DNA from: Candidatus Hydrogenedentota bacterium
GTDB lineage: Bacteria > Hydrogenedentota > Hydrogenedentia > Hydrogenedentales > SLHB01
Length of the DNA: 6,711 nt
NCBI GenBank assembly: GCA_023384315.1
Contig: JAHDWY010000261.1
Location: 1 to 6,711 of the forward strand
Reading direction: 5' to 3'
The translations under genes and the position numbers were made by a program. This document shows, one piece after another, positions 5,838 through 6,711 of this stretch. The notes under the pieces are model-generated. The model had not been told where the DNA came from. It made no database searches and worked only from the letters and a program-made list of their open reading frames with translations. The stretch's first letter is position 1; each line of letters begins with the position of its first letter.

Positions 5838-6566
5838 ATGAATTCAAAGGTCGTGTTAGTTGCGGGCGTCTTGAGCGTCATGGTCGTGGCCTGTCAAACG
5901 CCCAAGAAACCCGAAGCGCCGCCTCCCCCGCAGGCCAGCATTCGATTCGAGCCTGCCTGGGCGGTTTCGACAATCCACCACGGCGATGGCCGGTACGGTG
6001 ATCTCTTCAGCGGTGCGTCCCGCGCGGTCTGGAATACGAGTGAGATCGCCTCCATGAAGAAGGCGGCATCGACGCCGCCCGACCTGGTTCCGCCTCGCCT
6101 TGACGAAGACGCGCAGGCTCTCACCGAAGCCTACGTCGTTATCGAATGCCATCTCGTTTCCGAGTTCAACGATATGAGCGTCGCGTACGACGCAATCCGG
6201 CTGCGAGGCATTCAGTCGTATATGATGACGCCGGACGGCACCCGCCTCGACCCGATTCAGATCCGGAGCTTCGGTTCCGTTGACGAATCCCAGGCCGATG
6301 CGTTGAAACGTTTTTCCTTAACCACCGTCCTGATTTTTCCCCGTGATAATCTGTTGATGGGTATGCCGGCTTTGAGCGCGCAGGCGGAGAGCGCGCGGCT
6401 GGTGCTCGAGGGACACGATAGTGTGTATTACTTCGAGTGGGCAGGCATGCACGCGGGAGAGAGCGGGCTGCGGCCGCCCACTCAGGAAGAAGCCTTGTAC
6501 ATCACCAAGCTCGGTTACTACGAGCTATACACCGGTATTCGCCGGTTGGCCCATATCTTCGATTGA
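5838..6566 (+). CDS. Probable outer-membrane lipoprotein of unknown function
   Basis: This 242-residue protein has a lipoprotein signal: a hydrophobic stretch VVLVAGVLSVM followed by the lipobox VVAC with the lipidated Cys at 19. The next residue is Gln, not Asp, which by the Escherichia coli Lol rule predicts the outer membrane. A Pro-rich tether (KKPEAPPPPQA, 23-33) leads to a globular domain of about 200 residues with alternating strands and helices, such as EAYVVIECHLVSEF (97-110), RFSLTTVLIFPRDNLL (158-173), SARLVLEGHDSVYYFEW (185-201) and a C-terminal helix ELYTGIRRLAHIF (229-241). A repeated strand layout with FEP..W and hydrophobic surface strands suggests an immunoglobulin-like or similar beta fold, but I do not recognise the family. 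GGGAG at 5826-5830, seven nt upstream, supports the start. It follows the exported protein after 18 bp, so the two may act in the same envelope process or complex. No catalytic motif is evident. Confidence 0.86.
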   Translation: MNSKVVLVAGVLSVMVVACQTPKKPEAPPPPQASIRFEPAWAVSTIHHGDGRYGDLFSGASRAVWNTSEIASMKKAASTPPDLVPPRLDEDAQALTEAYVVIECHLVSEFNDMSVAYDAIRLRGIQSYMMTPDGTRLDPIQIRSFGSVDESQADALKRFSLTTVLIFPRDNLLMGMPALSAQAESARLVLEGHDSVYYFEWAGMHAGESGLRPPTQEEALYITKLGYYELYTGIRRLAHIFD

Positions 6567-6570
6567 CGGG

Positions 6571-6609
6571 GCTCCCGGACCCGAACGCGTCTCGCTTGTC
6601 CGGAGGAGC
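6571..6609 (+). terminator. Candidate transcript-end hairpin after the lipoprotein gene
   Basis: GCTCCCGGAC (6571-6580) pairs with GTCCGGAGGAGC (6598-6609) through a 6-bp and a 4-bp stem separated by a 2-nt bulge, with a 17-nt loop, beginning 5 nt after the stop codon. No U-tract follows, so it would not be a classical intrinsic terminator. The position makes an mRNA 3'-end role likely, and no other terminator is seen. Confidence 0.35.
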
Positions 6610-6644
6610 GGAAAGTGGGGCATCGGCGACAGCCCGCCGCGAGT

Positions 6645-6657
6645 TCGTGATTCACGA
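6645..6657. repeat. Short palindrome TCGTGA-T-TCACGA
   Basis: A perfect 6-bp inverted repeat around a single T sits in the non-coding tail after the lipoprotein gene. It could be an operator for a gene starting just past the window edge, or chance. No start codon with a good ribosome binding site and long open frame was seen in 6567-6711. Confidence 0.3.
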
Positions 6658-6711
6658 GTTTCGAAGTGAAGCGGCACGTATCGATTCTTCGTCGAATATG
6701 TTGCCCGTGCC

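Noticed and set aside
6615..6650. GTG after a GGAGG at 6602-6606 as the start of a new gene
   Set aside because: The frame closes after 11 codons, and the GGAGG is part of the hairpin stem after the lipoprotein gene.

Overview
The window looks like a piece of chromosome from a GC-rich Gram-negative (diderm) bacterium. The evidence is an RND inner-membrane pump next to a TolC-type outer-membrane channel, three Sec signal peptides and a lipoprotein signal. The species cannot be fixed from the sequence. The mix of RND efflux, exported clan GH-A glycosidase with an extra C-terminal domain, and CCCCCTT-rich intergenic repeats would suit an environmental lineage such as Hydrogenedentota, Planctomycetota or a relative, but that is only a guess. 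No tRNA, rRNA, CRISPR array, transposase or phage gene was seen.

Layout: (1) 2-844 (+), the C-terminal part of an RND efflux transporter cut by the window edge. (2) 898-2622 (+), a TolC-family outer-membrane efflux protein 53 bp downstream, evidently the same operon; the periplasmic adaptor would be expected upstream, outside the window. (3) 2623-2867, a non-coding stretch between convergent genes, filled mostly by a 158-bp MITE-like inverted-repeat element (2684-2841) and a second hairpin that touches the stop codon of the next gene. (4) 2868-4967 (-), a secreted two-part protein: an N-terminal GH5-like (clan GH-A) glycosidase and a C-terminal region of about 300 residues that I cannot assign. 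(5) 4968-5102, a short divergent promoter region. (6) 5103-5819 (+), an exported protein of unknown function, followed after 18 bp by (7) 5838-6566 (+), a probable outer-membrane lipoprotein of unknown function. (8) 6567-6711, a non-coding tail with a hairpin just after the last stop codon.

How it fits together: the RND and TolC proteins would form the inner and outer parts of a tripartite drug or metabolite exporter. The glycosidase is a separate divergent unit working outside the cytoplasm on an unknown polysaccharide or oligosaccharide. The last two genes form a two-gene cell-envelope operon whose job cannot be told from sequence. The least explained items are that envelope pair, the C-terminal half of the glycosidase, the unusually long loop in the TolC protein, and the intergenic repeat element.
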